Positions 32,891-40,646 of a stretch of 64,000 nucleotides of DNA are shown here, in pieces. The notes below the pieces were generated by a model. The model did not search any database, was not told the DNA's origin, and worked only from the letters and a program-made list of their open reading frames with translations. Position 1 is the stretch's first letter. The number at the start of each line of letters is the position of its first letter. This DNA comes from Micromonospora antibiotica (GTDB lineage Bacteria > Actinomycetota > Actinomycetes > Mycobacteriales > Micromonosporaceae), in assembly GCF_017599305.1 (NCBI RefSeq), contig NZ_JAGFWR010000001.1:930001-994000 (forward strand), given 5' to 3'. The translations under genes were made by a program, and so were the position numbers.

Positions 32891-33472
32891 GTGAGGCATC
32901 AGGTTGGGCTGTCGGACGGGGACCTGTGGTCCTCGATCGCCGCCGGTGACGGTTCTGCGTTCGGTCGGCTCTTCGACCGGTACTCCCGCACGGTCTACAA
33001 CCATGCGTTCCGGCTGACCGGATCGTGGTCGACGGCCGAGGATGTCACCCAGGCGACCTTCCTCGTCGCGTGGCGCCGCCGCCACGACGCCCGGCTCGTG
33101 GACGGCTCAGCGCTGCCGTGGCTGCTGGTCGTCGCCACCAACACGGTCCGCTCCGAGTGGCGGTCGGCGCGTAGGTGGCTGGCGCTGATCCGGCGACTAC
33201 CGGTGGAGCGGTACGTCGATGGTGACCTCGCCGACGAGGTTTCCGCGCGGCTCGACGACGAGCGGCGGATGACCGAGGTCCTCGCGGTGCTCCGCAGGTT
33301 GCCGCCGGCAGAGCGGGAGGCGGTGGCGTTGTGCCTCTGGTCCGGCGTGTCGTACCCGGACGCGGCAGCCGTGTTGGGCATCAGCGAGGTGGCGGTGCGG
33401 TCGAGGGTGAGCCGCGCGCGCAGCCGCCTGGCCCGTCTGATGCCGGAGGAGATCCAGGAGGGGAAACGGTGA
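32891..33472 (+). CDS. ECF RNA polymerase sigma factor
   Basis: A 193-aa ECF sigma factor. Region 2 reads AFGRLFDRYSRTVYNHAFRLTGSWSTAEDVTQATFLVAWRR; region 4 reads VLRRLPPAEREAVALCLWSGVSYPDAAAVLGISEVAVRSRVSRARSRL. The GTG start at 32891 lies just after a TAGTGT -10-like element (32882-32887), which suggests leaderless translation. Its stop overlaps the next gene by 4 bases (GTGA), coupling it to a single-pass membrane protein that is probably its anti-sigma factor. Second sigma/anti-sigma pair within 5 kb. Confidence 0.9.
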   Translation: MRHQVGLSDGDLWSSIAAGDGSAFGRLFDRYSRTVYNHAFRLTGSWSTAEDVTQATFLVAWRRRHDARLVDGSALPWLLVVATNTVRSEWRSARRWLALIRRLPVERYVDGDLADEVSARLDDERRMTEVLAVLRRLPPAEREAVALCLWSGVSYPDAAAVLGISEVAVRSRVSRARSRLARLMPEEIQEGKR

Positions 33473-34305
33473 ACGACATTCTCGACCTGCCCGCCGAGCG
33501 GGGCCTGCCGCCGGAGGCGGCGCTCGCGATGCGGGCCCGGATCCTCGGCTTCGTGAGCCCGCCGCCGGTGCGTACCCCACGACTGCGGGTTGCCGTGGCC
33601 GCGGCGCTGCTGCTGGCCGTGGCCTGCGGTGTCGCGGCGGTGGGGTGGGACCGACCGGCCCGATCGCCCGGGCAGGTGTTGGCCATGGGACAGGGTGAGT
33701 TGTCGCCCACGCTGCGGGATGCGGCCGAGTGGTGCCTGCAGTGGAACTCCCCACGACGGCAGGCCCCGGGAGAGCAACCGGTACCGGTGTCCCTGGCCGA
33801 CCTGGCGGTGGCCGTGGAGCGGGGCGACCGCGCACTGGTGTTGTTCATGAACGACGTCGGCTACGCCACCTGTGACGTGGAGTGGGCGGGCACGGCCCGG
33901 GTGTCCGGCGGGGGCGCGACCGAACCCTGGCCGCACGGTGAGTGGCTTCCCGGGCCGGTGCAGCGACTGCTGCTGATCTCCACCGAGCCCGACGGCGGGG
34001 ACGTCAGCGTCGGCGGCCGGGTCAGCCCACGCGTCCACCGGCTCGTGATCGACCACGGCGACGGCCACACCACGGCAGCCCGGCTCTCCGCAGGTGTGTT
34101 CGGTCTGCTGACCAGCGACGCTCGCCTCAGGGCCGGCAACGATCCTGAACTGGTCAGTTACGACGCCGGGGGAGCGGAGATCGACAGGCGACCGCTGTTC
34201 CAGCCGGAGGACCAGCTGGAACACTGCTACGCGGGTCCGGACGGAAAGCGGATCTACGGCAGACCGACCAGCGGCTGCCGGGCCGCCGAGAAGTGGCGAC
34301 GGTAG
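33469..34305 (+). CDS. Single-pass membrane protein, putative anti-sigma partner
   Basis: A 278-aa protein with about 40 cytoplasmic residues (VNDILDLPAERGLPPEAALAMRARI), one transmembrane helix (about 43-62, LRVAVAAALLLAVACGVAAVGW) and an extracytoplasmic domain of about 210 residues. Three Cys residues lie in the outer domain (EWCLQW, ATCDVEW, EHCYAG), plus one in SGCRAAEK near the end. I do not recognise a domain family. The GTGA overlap with the ECF sigma gene and the topology support an anti-sigma or sensor role by analogy only. A strong hairpin terminator lies 50 bases downstream. Confidence 0.68.
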   Translation: MNDILDLPAERGLPPEAALAMRARILGFVSPPPVRTPRLRVAVAAALLLAVACGVAAVGWDRPARSPGQVLAMGQGELSPTLRDAAEWCLQWNSPRRQAPGEQPVPVSLADLAVAVERGDRALVLFMNDVGYATCDVEWAGTARVSGGGATEPWPHGEWLPGPVQRLLLISTEPDGGDVSVGGRVSPRVHRLVIDHGDGHTTAARLSAGVFGLLTSDARLRAGNDPELVSYDAGGAEIDRRPLFQPEDQLEHCYAGPDGKRIYGRPTSGCRAAEKWRR

Positions 34306-34354
34306 CTCCCGCCGGACGCCCCGTGGACGTCCCGGAGCGTCACCGGCAGCGCAA

Positions 34355-34387
34355 CGGTGGGGTGCCGTCGTCGACGGCACCCCACCG
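34355..34387. terminator. Bidirectional hairpin terminator between convergent genes
   Basis: Bases 34355-34370 are complementary to 34372-34387, giving a stem of about 14 bp with a small loop. It lies between the membrane protein gene (stop 34305) and the FMN reductase gene (stop 34393) that face each other. Confidence 0.82.
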
Positions 34388-34392
34388 GCCGG

Positions 34393-34956
34393 TCACTCCT
34401 GGCGCAGCGTGGCCAGGGCGCCGCTCCAGGCCACCACCTGGTCCAGCATCCGGTGCAGGACGGGCTCCTGGTGCTCGGCCGGCAGGACCTCGCCGTTCGG
34501 GCCGAACTCGGTGAAGTAGTTCAGGGTGATCTGGTCACGGACGCCGGCGACGTGCAGCTCCGCCATCACCAGTCGCAGGTGCTCGACGGCCCGGATCCCG
34601 CCGTGGATGCCGTACCCGACGAAACCGGCCGACTTGTCGCGCCACTCCGCGTAGAGGTAGTCGATGGCGTTCTTCAGTACGCCCGGGTAGGAGTGGTTGT
34701 ACTCCGGGGTGACGAAGACGTACCCGTCGTAGCGCGAGATGGTCTCCGCCCAGCGCCTGGTGTGGTCGCCCACGTAGTTCTCCGGTCCCATCGCCGCCGG
34801 GACCGCCTCGTCGAGGTGCGGCAGGTCGTGGTCGGCCAGGTCGACGATCTCGTAGCTGGCGTCTCCGCGCTGCGTGGCCAGCTTGTGGACCCACTGCGCC
34901 ACCGCCTCGCCCCGCCGTCCCGGTCGGGTGCTGCCGATGATGATGCCGATACGCAT
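34393..34956 (-). CDS. NADPH-dependent FMN reductase / flavodoxin-fold oxidoreductase
   Basis: A 187-aa flavoprotein of the FMN_red family. The FMN phosphate loop is IIIGSTRPGRRGEAVAQWV; the flavin-ring loop is FVTPEYNHSYPGVLKNAIDYL, and GYGIHGGIRAVEHLRLVM completes the site. It reduces FMN, quinones or azo-like xenobiotics with NADPH. The ATG at 34956 has AGGAGG (34963-34968) six bases upstream. It follows an MFS drug-exporter gene by 44 bases on the same strand, so both are probably in one operon repressed by the divergent MarR regulator at 36537. Together they form a plausible quinone or drug detoxification unit. Confidence 0.92.
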   Translation of the reverse strand: MRIGIIIGSTRPGRRGEAVAQWVHKLATQRGDASYEIVDLADHDLPHLDEAVPAAMGPENYVGDHTRRWAETISRYDGYVFVTPEYNHSYPGVLKNAIDYLYAEWRDKSAGFVGYGIHGGIRAVEHLRLVMAELHVAGVRDQITLNYFTEFGPNGEVLPAEHQEPVLHRMLDQVVAWSGALATLRQE

Positions 34957-35000
34957 TGGTTGACCTCCTGATCGGTTGGACGTGCTCAGCGGTGCCCCGG

Positions 35001-36455
35001 TCACGTCGCCGCTGTCCGGCGGGCGCCTCGTTGCGCCCGGGTGAGCCAGGTGGCGAGGGCGAGGGCGACGGCGGCCATCCCGGTCAGCCACCAGAAGGTG
35101 CCCCGGAACGCCGCGGCGACCTCGACCTCGGACCGGGCGTCGGCCAGTGCGTCGGCGAGTACCACGACGCAGATTGCGCTGCCGACGGCGCCGCCGACCC
35201 GGGACAGGATGTTCACCTGCGCACTGGCGTCCGGCATCTGGTGGGACCGGACCCGGGCCAGCGCGGCGGAGACCACCGGGGATCCGGCGAGGGCCAGGCC
35301 GACGCCCCGGACCACCTGGAGGGCCTCGACGAGGACGACGTTCGGATCGGACGGCAGGACCGCCATCGGGACGGTGCTGGCGACGGTGACCACGAGACCG
35401 ACCACGGTGACGATGCCGCCGCCGTACCTGTCGGTCAGTCGTCCGGCGACCGGGAAGGTGACCGTGGCACCGAGGCTGAACGCCATCAGCAGCAGACCGG
35501 TGTCGATGATGTCCTTGTCCATTCCGAGTTGGAAGTACAGCGGCATCACGATCAGCCCCCCGAAGAGCGCCGCGCTGGAGAAGAAGACGGTGCTGACGGC
35601 GGCGGCGTAGACCGGGTCCCTGGCCAGGCGCAGGTCCATCAGCGGCTCGGCGGCGCGCAGCGACCGGTGGACGAAGAGCACGAGCGCGACCAGCGCGACC
35701 ACCAGTGGAGCCAGCACGGCTGCCACGAACAGCCCGCGCCCGTCCATCGCTGCGGTGATGGCGTAGGTGAGCAGCGGCAGCCCCAGGGCGACCAGGAACA
35801 GGGCCGGCAGGTCCGGCCGGGCGGCCCGACCGCTCGCACCACGCGGAACGACCCGCAGGGCCACCAGCAGCCCGACGATCCCGATCGGCACGTTGACCAG
35901 GAACATCCAGCGCCAGGAGAGGTTGTCGATGAGCAGGGCGCCGATGATCGGGCCGAAGGCCGGGGCCAGGATGGCCGGCACGCTGGACACGGCGATCACC
36001 CGACCCATCCGTCCGCTCCCCGCGACCTGGCCGAGGATGGCCATTCCGGTGGGGATGAGCAGTCCGCCGGTCAGCCCCTGGAGTACCCGGGCGGCGATGA
36101 GCGTGTCCGCGTCGCGGGCGAGGGCGCAGAGCGCGGAGGTGAGGGTGAATCCGGCCAGCGCCCAGAGCCAGAGCCGACCGGTGCCGATCCGCCGGCTGAG
36201 CCAGCCGCAGGTGGGCAGGGTCGCGGCGAGGGCGAGCAGGTAGCCGCTGTTGATCCACTGCATCGCGGTCAGTGAGGCGTCCAGTTCCCGGCCGATGATC
36301 TCGATGCCCACGTTGACGAGCGAGGTGTCCAGGCCGGTCATCACCGAACCGGACGCCAGGACGACGGCGACCCGCCAGACCGGGGCGGGAACCGCCGTGG
36401 TGGGGGTCCGTCCCGTGCTGGTGTCCGTGCCGGCGTTCGCGCTGCCCGCTGTCAT
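35001..36455 (-). CDS. MFS multidrug exporter, DHA2 (14-helix, EmrB/QacA) type
   Basis: A 484-aa proton-driven exporter with about 14 predicted helices. DHA2-type motifs are visible: ALDASLTAMQWINSGYLLALAATLPTCGWLSRRIGTGRLWL (motif A region, loop 2-3), the motif-C-like PAILAPAFGPIIGALLIDNLSWRWMFLVNVPIGIVGLL, and LDTSLVNVGIEIIG in helix 1 (motif D1). The ATG at 36455 is chosen because residues MTAGSANAGTD give a normal cytoplasmic tail; the Shine-Dalgarno is weak. It is divergent from the MarR gene across twin operators and followed at 44 bases by the FMN reductase gene. It probably exports a toxic ligand of that MarR protein. Confidence 0.92.
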   Translation of the reverse strand: MTAGSANAGTDTSTGRTPTTAVPAPVWRVAVVLASGSVMTGLDTSLVNVGIEIIGRELDASLTAMQWINSGYLLALAATLPTCGWLSRRIGTGRLWLWALAGFTLTSALCALARDADTLIAARVLQGLTGGLLIPTGMAILGQVAGSGRMGRVIAVSSVPAILAPAFGPIIGALLIDNLSWRWMFLVNVPIGIVGLLVALRVVPRGASGRAARPDLPALFLVALGLPLLTYAITAAMDGRGLFVAAVLAPLVVALVALVLFVHRSLRAAEPLMDLRLARDPVYAAAVSTVFFSSAALFGGLIVMPLYFQLGMDKDIIDTGLLLMAFSLGATVTFPVAGRLTDRYGGGIVTVVGLVVTVASTVPMAVLPSDPNVVLVEALQVVRGVGLALAGSPVVSAALARVRSHQMPDASAQVNILSRVGGAVGSAICVVVLADALADARSEVEVAAAFRGTFWWLTGMAAVALALATWLTRAQRGARRTAAT

Positions 36456-36471
36456 CGCCGCCCCATCAGAG

Positions 36472-36518
36472 ATCGTTGGACAACCAACGATAATCGCCAG
36501 GTCGTTGGAAGTCCAACG
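36472..36518. promoter_or_regulatory. Twin MarR operators, CGTTGG-N4-CCAACG twice
   Basis: Operator 1 (core 36474-36489, extended perfect arms ATCGTTGG/CCAACGAT at 36472-36491) and operator 2 (36503-36518, arms CGTTGGA/TCCAACG overlapping at the centre) share identical 6-bp half-sites and a 4-bp spacer. They lie 29 bp apart. They fill the gap between the divergent MFS and MarR genes. Operator 2 ends just before the TACACT -10 (36525-36530) of the MarR gene, so autorepression is likely. Confidence 0.85.
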
Positions 36519-36536
36519 TTTAGTTACACTGGTCGG

Positions 36537-36998
36537 GTGAGTGAGCACGAACCCGCCCCGCAGCCGGGGGCCCCACCGGCTCGGCTCCGGCGGCTGACCT
36601 CCTGGCTGCTCCACCACGGGGCGGCCCGCGCGAACCGGGTCGTCGGGACGCACCTGGACCGCCCCGGCGACCGGATGCGGTACGGCATCCTCGCCGCGCT
36701 CGACGAGTTCGGCGGGATCAGCCAGGCGGAGCTGTGTCGGCGGCTGGGCATCGACCGGGGCGACGCGGTCACCACGCTGAGCGGGATGGAGACCGACGGT
36801 CTGCTCCGCCGGGAACCCGACCCGGTGGACCGGCGCCGCAACGTCGTGCACATCACCGACGCCGGCATTGCCCGGATGCGGGAGATGGACACGCTGGTCG
36901 ACGCCGCCCAGAACGACCTGCTCGACCGGTTCACAGTGGCCGAACGCGCCCAGTTCAGCGCCCTGCTGCGCCGCCTGGTCGACATCCCGCCACCCTGA
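36537..36998 (+). CDS. MarR-family transcriptional repressor
   Basis: A 153-aa winged-helix regulator. Helices lead into the DNA-binding domain MRYGILAALDEFGGISQAELCRRLGIDRGDAVTTLSGMETDGLLRREPDPVDRRRNVVHITDAG, with the typical D-x-R-R-x wing (DPVDRRRN). N- and C-terminal helices give dimerisation. The GTG start at 36537 is six bases after a TACACT -10 element, so the transcript is probably leaderless. The twin CGTTGG-N4-CCAACG operators directly upstream and the divergent MFS / FMN reductase operon make it an autoregulated repressor of drug efflux and reduction. Confidence 0.94.
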   Translation: MSEHEPAPQPGAPPARLRRLTSWLLHHGAARANRVVGTHLDRPGDRMRYGILAALDEFGGISQAELCRRLGIDRGDAVTTLSGMETDGLLRREPDPVDRRRNVVHITDAGIARMREMDTLVDAAQNDLLDRFTVAERAQFSALLRRLVDIPPP

Positions 36999-37108
36999 GC
37001 TGCCAGGTCGCCGGCACACCGGTCACGCCATCGGTGGGCAGGTTGCCGGCATGGTCGATCCAGCCCGGGGCGTGTCATGCTGCACGGACCCCCGACGGGA
37101 GGACGACG

Positions 37109-38284
37109 ATGGCTTCTGGCGATGCCGTACAGGTGCGGCCGGCGCGAGGGCTGCTGCGACCTCTGGTGTCCGGGGTGACGCTGACCGCGGTCCTGGCGTT
37201 GCTGTTCGGGCTGCCGTGGTGGACGTTGACGGTGGCGGCGCGCTGGCCGGCGCCGGTGATGGGCGCCGGCACGGCCGTGTTCGTGGTCGCGGTGGTCGCA
37301 TTCCCCGTTCTGATGTATCTCGGGCACGGCCGCCGGCGGCTGGACTCGGCGGCGCGCATCGCGGACTCACTGCTTGGCCTGGTCTGGATCCTGTTCGTCT
37401 GGACGCTGATCGCGAACGTGCTCCGGCTCCCGCTCGCCGTGGCGGGGGTCGCCGATCCGGTCCGGTCCCGGGCCGTGGCGGTCGGTGCGGCGTTCGTCTC
37501 GGTCGTCCTGGCCGTCTGGGGGTACGCCGAGGCGATGCGGGTGCCCCGGGTCCGGCGGGTGGACGTCACCATCGACCGGCTGGGTGCCGGGCTCGACGGG
37601 GCCCGGGTGGCGCTGCTGACCGACACCCACTATGGCCCGATCGACCGGGCCCGCTGGTCCGCCCGCACGATCGAAGTGGTCAACGGACTGGCCCCCGACA
37701 TCGTCTGCCACACCGGCGACATCGCCGACGGCACGGTCGACCAGCGTCGCGCGCAGGCAGCGCCGTTGGGCACCGTGCAGGCCCGGCTGGCCCGGGTGTA
37801 CGTGACGGGCAACCACGAGTACTACGGCCAGGCGCAGGGCTGGGTCGACCACATGCGGACCCTCGGCTGGGAGCCCCTGCACAACAGGCACCTCGTGGTG
37901 GAGCGGGGCGGCGCACGGCTCGTGGTGGCCGGGGTCGACGACGTGACCGCCGCCTCGTCCGGCCTCGCCGGTCACCGGGCCGATCACGCCGCGGCGTTGG
38001 CCGGCGTCGACCCGCAGCTTCCTGTGCTGCTGCTGGCGCACCAGCCGAAGCAGATCGACGACGCGGTCGCGGCCGGTGTGGATCTGCAGCTGTCCGGGCA
38101 CACCCACGGCGGTCAGATGTGGCCGTTCCACTACCTGGTCCGGCTCGACCAGCCGGTCGTGCAGGGCCTCAGCCGGCACGGCCGGACCCAGCTCTACACG
38201 AGCCGGGGGACCGGTTTCTGGGGCCCGCCGTTCCGGATCTTCGCGCCGAGCGAGATCACCCTGCTCACCCTCAGGGCGGGTTAG
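37109..38284 (+). CDS. Membrane-anchored metallophosphoesterase (YkuE/YaeI-like)
   Basis: A 391-aa protein with four N-terminal helices (about 18-40, 48-70, 85-108, 120-140) and a calcineurin-like phosphoesterase domain. All metal ligands are in place: LLTDTHYG (Asp, His), HTGDIADG (Asp), VTGNHEYYG (Asn, His), LLLAHQPKQ (His) and LSGHTHGGQMWPF (GHTH). Homologues of the YaeI/YkuE group act on UDP-diacylglucosamine-like or other phosphodiesters at the membrane; the substrate here is not known. The ATG at 37109 is fixed by GGGAGG (37097-37102) six bases upstream. It lies downstream of the MarR gene by 110 bases on the same strand but is probably transcribed separately. Confidence 0.92.
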   Translation: MASGDAVQVRPARGLLRPLVSGVTLTAVLALLFGLPWWTLTVAARWPAPVMGAGTAVFVVAVVAFPVLMYLGHGRRRLDSAARIADSLLGLVWILFVWTLIANVLRLPLAVAGVADPVRSRAVAVGAAFVSVVLAVWGYAEAMRVPRVRRVDVTIDRLGAGLDGARVALLTDTHYGPIDRARWSARTIEVVNGLAPDIVCHTGDIADGTVDQRRAQAAPLGTVQARLARVYVTGNHEYYGQAQGWVDHMRTLGWEPLHNRHLVVERGGARLVVAGVDDVTAASSGLAGHRADHAAALAGVDPQLPVLLLAHQPKQIDDAVAAGVDLQLSGHTHGGQMWPFHYLVRLDQPVVQGLSRHGRTQLYTSRGTGFWGPPFRIFAPSEITLLTLRAG

Positions 38285-38502
38285 GCGAACCGCCGGCGTC
38301 CACGTCCCATCGGTGGTCCCACGATCAGGCCAGGGACGTCGATGCGCAGGTCGAGCATGCGCCGCAGCTCCGCCTACGGGACCGCAGGGGCCTGGTGTGA
38401 CGGCGGCACCGCCGGGCCGGCGGGTGCCGGGGCGGCATGGGTCATCCCTGATGACAAAGTCATCTCAAAGCGTTGACGGTGTCACAGTGGCAGGATCGTC
38501 CC

Positions 38503-39084
38503 GTGGGGAGTATCGATGACGAGCTCGGCCGCTTCGACTGGTCTCGGATCCAGACGTACCAGGGCTACGCCGAGATGGTGCCGCATGCCGTACGCGGGCT
38601 CGTAGCGGCTCCAGATACGAAGGAAGCGGTCCGGCTCGGTAGGTGGATCGAGCGCATTCTCCTGTCCGTGGCCGGCCCCTGCGAAGGCTGTACGCCAGTT
38701 GCCACCGTCCTGGTCGCGACGCTGCCCGAGATGACGCCGGCCGGGCGCAGCGTAGCCCTTGACCTCCTGTCACTCATCGGAGCTGCCGAAATCACCGGAC
38801 CAGCACACGAACAGATCGGCGCGGTCGACGTCGCCGAGATCCGGCAGGCGGTAGCGGCCGGCTTCCGGCACTACGTCGCGGTGCTCCAGACGGAATCCGC
38901 CTCGGAAACCGACCTCTACTCCTGCATCGATCTCATGGGCATCCTGGCGTTCGACGACCCCAGCCTGACGGCAACCGCCTCCACAGCGCTCAAGGGAATC
39001 CGGACCGGTGGCCGCGACCCGAGCTTGGCTGTGGCGATCGAGAACACGCTCGACGATCTGACCAGACCTTCGAGCAATTCCTGA
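38503..39084 (+). CDS. Hypothetical all-helical (HEAT-like) protein
   Basis: A 193-aa soluble protein of unknown function, predicted mostly alpha-helical. The helix pairs VRLGRWIERILLSVA, RSVALDLLSLIGAAE, IRQAVAAGFRHYVAVLQ and LTATASTALKGI have the look of HEAT-type repeats, as in polymorphic-toxin immunity proteins. This is an impression, not a firm family call. The GTG at 38503 is preceded by TTGACG (38473-38478) and a GATCGT -10-like element close to the start, so translation may be leaderless. It ends 35 bases before the convergent DUF4143 ATPase gene. Codon use is slightly less GC-rich than in neighbours, consistent with acquisition. Confidence 0.65.
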   Translation: MGSIDDELGRFDWSRIQTYQGYAEMVPHAVRGLVAAPDTKEAVRLGRWIERILLSVAGPCEGCTPVATVLVATLPEMTPAGRSVALDLLSLIGAAEITGPAHEQIGAVDVAEIRQAVAAGFRHYVAVLQTESASETDLYSCIDLMGILAFDDPSLTATASTALKGIRTGGRDPSLAVAIENTLDDLTRPSSNS

Positions 39085-39119
39085 AGCCTGACCGGTTGAG
39101 GAGTGACCTGCGGGCGAGG

Positions 39120-40382
39120 TCAGCCTGCTGTCGGGGCGGGAGCCTGCCACAGGGTACTGACCGGCATGGCGCGGAGTTTGTCGCCGAACGGCAGTGTGGC
39201 GGTTCCGGTGTGGAGGACGATGCCGGCGACGAAGTCATTGCCGAGGCGGTCGGCGAGTCGGCGTAGCCCGCGGAAGTCGTCGGGTCCGACGGTGGTGGCT
39301 GCTTTGACCTCGATCCCGACCACCTGCCCAGCTCGGTTCTCGAGCACCGCGTCGACTTCGTACCTGCTCTGGTCGCGGTAGTGGGACAGATCGACGGGCT
39401 GCTCGGACCAGGTGAGCTGCCGGGACAGCTCGGACAGGACAAATGACTCGAGTAACGGGCCGAACGGTGCGCCCGGCCGGAGCAGTGCCCGGGCGTCGGT
39501 CGCGATCTCGTTGGCGGCGATGCCCGAGTCGACGAAGATCAGTTTCGATGCGGCGGTGGCCCGGGTGCCCAGGTTGCGGGACCAGCCCGGGATCCGTTTG
39601 ATCAGGAAGATCTCTTCCAGGGCCTGGAGGTAGCGGGCGATCGTCGGTCGACTGAGTCCGAGGGCGGATTCGAGGGAGTTGGCGGCGATGACGGTCGCGG
39701 ACCTGGCCGCAAGCAGGCGTACCAGTTTGCGTAGCTCGCCCTTGTGCTGGATGTCGGACAGCTGCCGGACATCGCGGTCGATGAGCGCCTGGACGTAGGC
39801 GTCGAGGAACCGTTGGCGGCGGCGCGGGTCGGTACGGGCGGTGGCCTCGGGTAGGCCGCCACGCACTATCCTGGCCGCGTAGTCGGCACGGGTGACGTCC
39901 GACTCGTGTCGCAGGTCCGGACCGAGCGTGAAGACGGCGTCGATGAATCCGTCCGGCTCAGCGTCGAGTTCTCCTTGGGAGAACGGCCAGAGTTCCACGG
40001 TCTCCATCCGGCCGGGCAACGCGTCCGGGGCGGCAACCATGCCGAACAACCGTGACGAGCCGGTAAGCAGATACCGGCCCGGACGAGGGTCCTCGTCGAC
40101 TGCTGCCTTGATGGCCAACAGGAGTTCCGGAGCGCGCTGAATCTCGTCGATGACCAGGAGTTCGGCGGAGTCCACGAAGCCGACCGGGTCGGCTATCGCT
40201 GCCGCCCGATCCTGGGCCCGGTCAAGATCGCGGCGCTCGGCTGGACGATCGCTGGCAGCAAGGCGGACCAGGGTGCTCTTGCCTGCTTGTCGTGCTCCGT
40301 TGATCAAGACGACGCGGGTGTCCGCCAGAGCGGCATTGACCTGCGCGGCGGCGCGGCGGGGGATCAGCTGCGGTGTGGGCAC
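39120..40382 (-). CDS. DUF4143 AAA ATPase
   Basis: A 420-aa protein with an N-terminal AAA_14-type ATPase domain (Walker A INGARQAGKSTLVRL, about 27-38; Walker B LLVIDEIQRAPELLLAIK; sensor RYLLTGSSRL) and a C-terminal DUF4143 domain. The DUF4143 part holds a winged helix (SLESALGLSRPTIARYLQALEEIFLI) and a restriction-endonuclease-like fold with ESFVLSEL, YEVDAVLENRAGQVVGIEVKAA; the D...ExK pattern is intact, so nuclease activity is possible. Such proteins are mobile, often carried in accessory regions; their role is unsettled. A remarkable array of 13-bp repeats lies immediately upstream (40406-40486). The start codon near 40382 (ATG/GTG, MPTPQLIPRR) is well supported by the domain boundary. 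Confidence 0.9.
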   Translation of the reverse strand: MPTPQLIPRRAAAQVNAALADTRVVLINGARQAGKSTLVRLAASDRPAERRDLDRAQDRAAAIADPVGFVDSAELLVIDEIQRAPELLLAIKAAVDEDPRPGRYLLTGSSRLFGMVAAPDALPGRMETVELWPFSQGELDAEPDGFIDAVFTLGPDLRHESDVTRADYAARIVRGGLPEATARTDPRRRQRFLDAYVQALIDRDVRQLSDIQHKGELRKLVRLLAARSATVIAANSLESALGLSRPTIARYLQALEEIFLIKRIPGWSRNLGTRATAASKLIFVDSGIAANEIATDARALLRPGAPFGPLLESFVLSELSRQLTWSEQPVDLSHYRDQSRYEVDAVLENRAGQVVGIEVKAATTVGPDDFRGLRRLADRLGNDFVAGIVLHTGTATLPFGDKLRAMPVSTLWQAPAPTAG

Positions 40383-40405
40383 GGCGTCATCCTAGCGGCC
40401 AAACT

Positions 40406-40486
40406 TTCGATCTGCGGGGGTGTTGGGTTTCGATTTGCGGGACGGTGTGCTTTCGTTATGCGGTCATCTGTTGTTCGATCTGCGGG
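40406..40486. repeat. Four 13-bp direct repeats at 22-23-bp spacing upstream of the DUF4143 ATPase gene
   Basis: TTCGATCTGCGGG at 40406-40418, TTCGATTTGCGGG at 40429-40441, a diverged TTCGTTATGCGGT at 40452-40464 and TTCGATCTGCGGG at 40474-40486. The starts are 23, 23 and 22 bp apart, so all copies face the same side of the helix. The array begins 24 bases before the ATPase start codon (on its upstream side) and does not code. It looks like an iteron-type operator. Confidence 0.85.
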
Positions 40487-40646
40487 CCCCGTCAGCGGGG
40501 CGGCCGTGGGAAGAGATCCGCGGCTACGTCCCATTACTGCCGGTTGCGACGAGTTCGGGGAAGGCGCCCGCCCGGGGCGAGCTGTCCCGCCGGTCGGCCC
40601 ACGGCGCCGGGCAGAAAAGGGCCGGTGCCCTGGTCATGGTGCTTCA

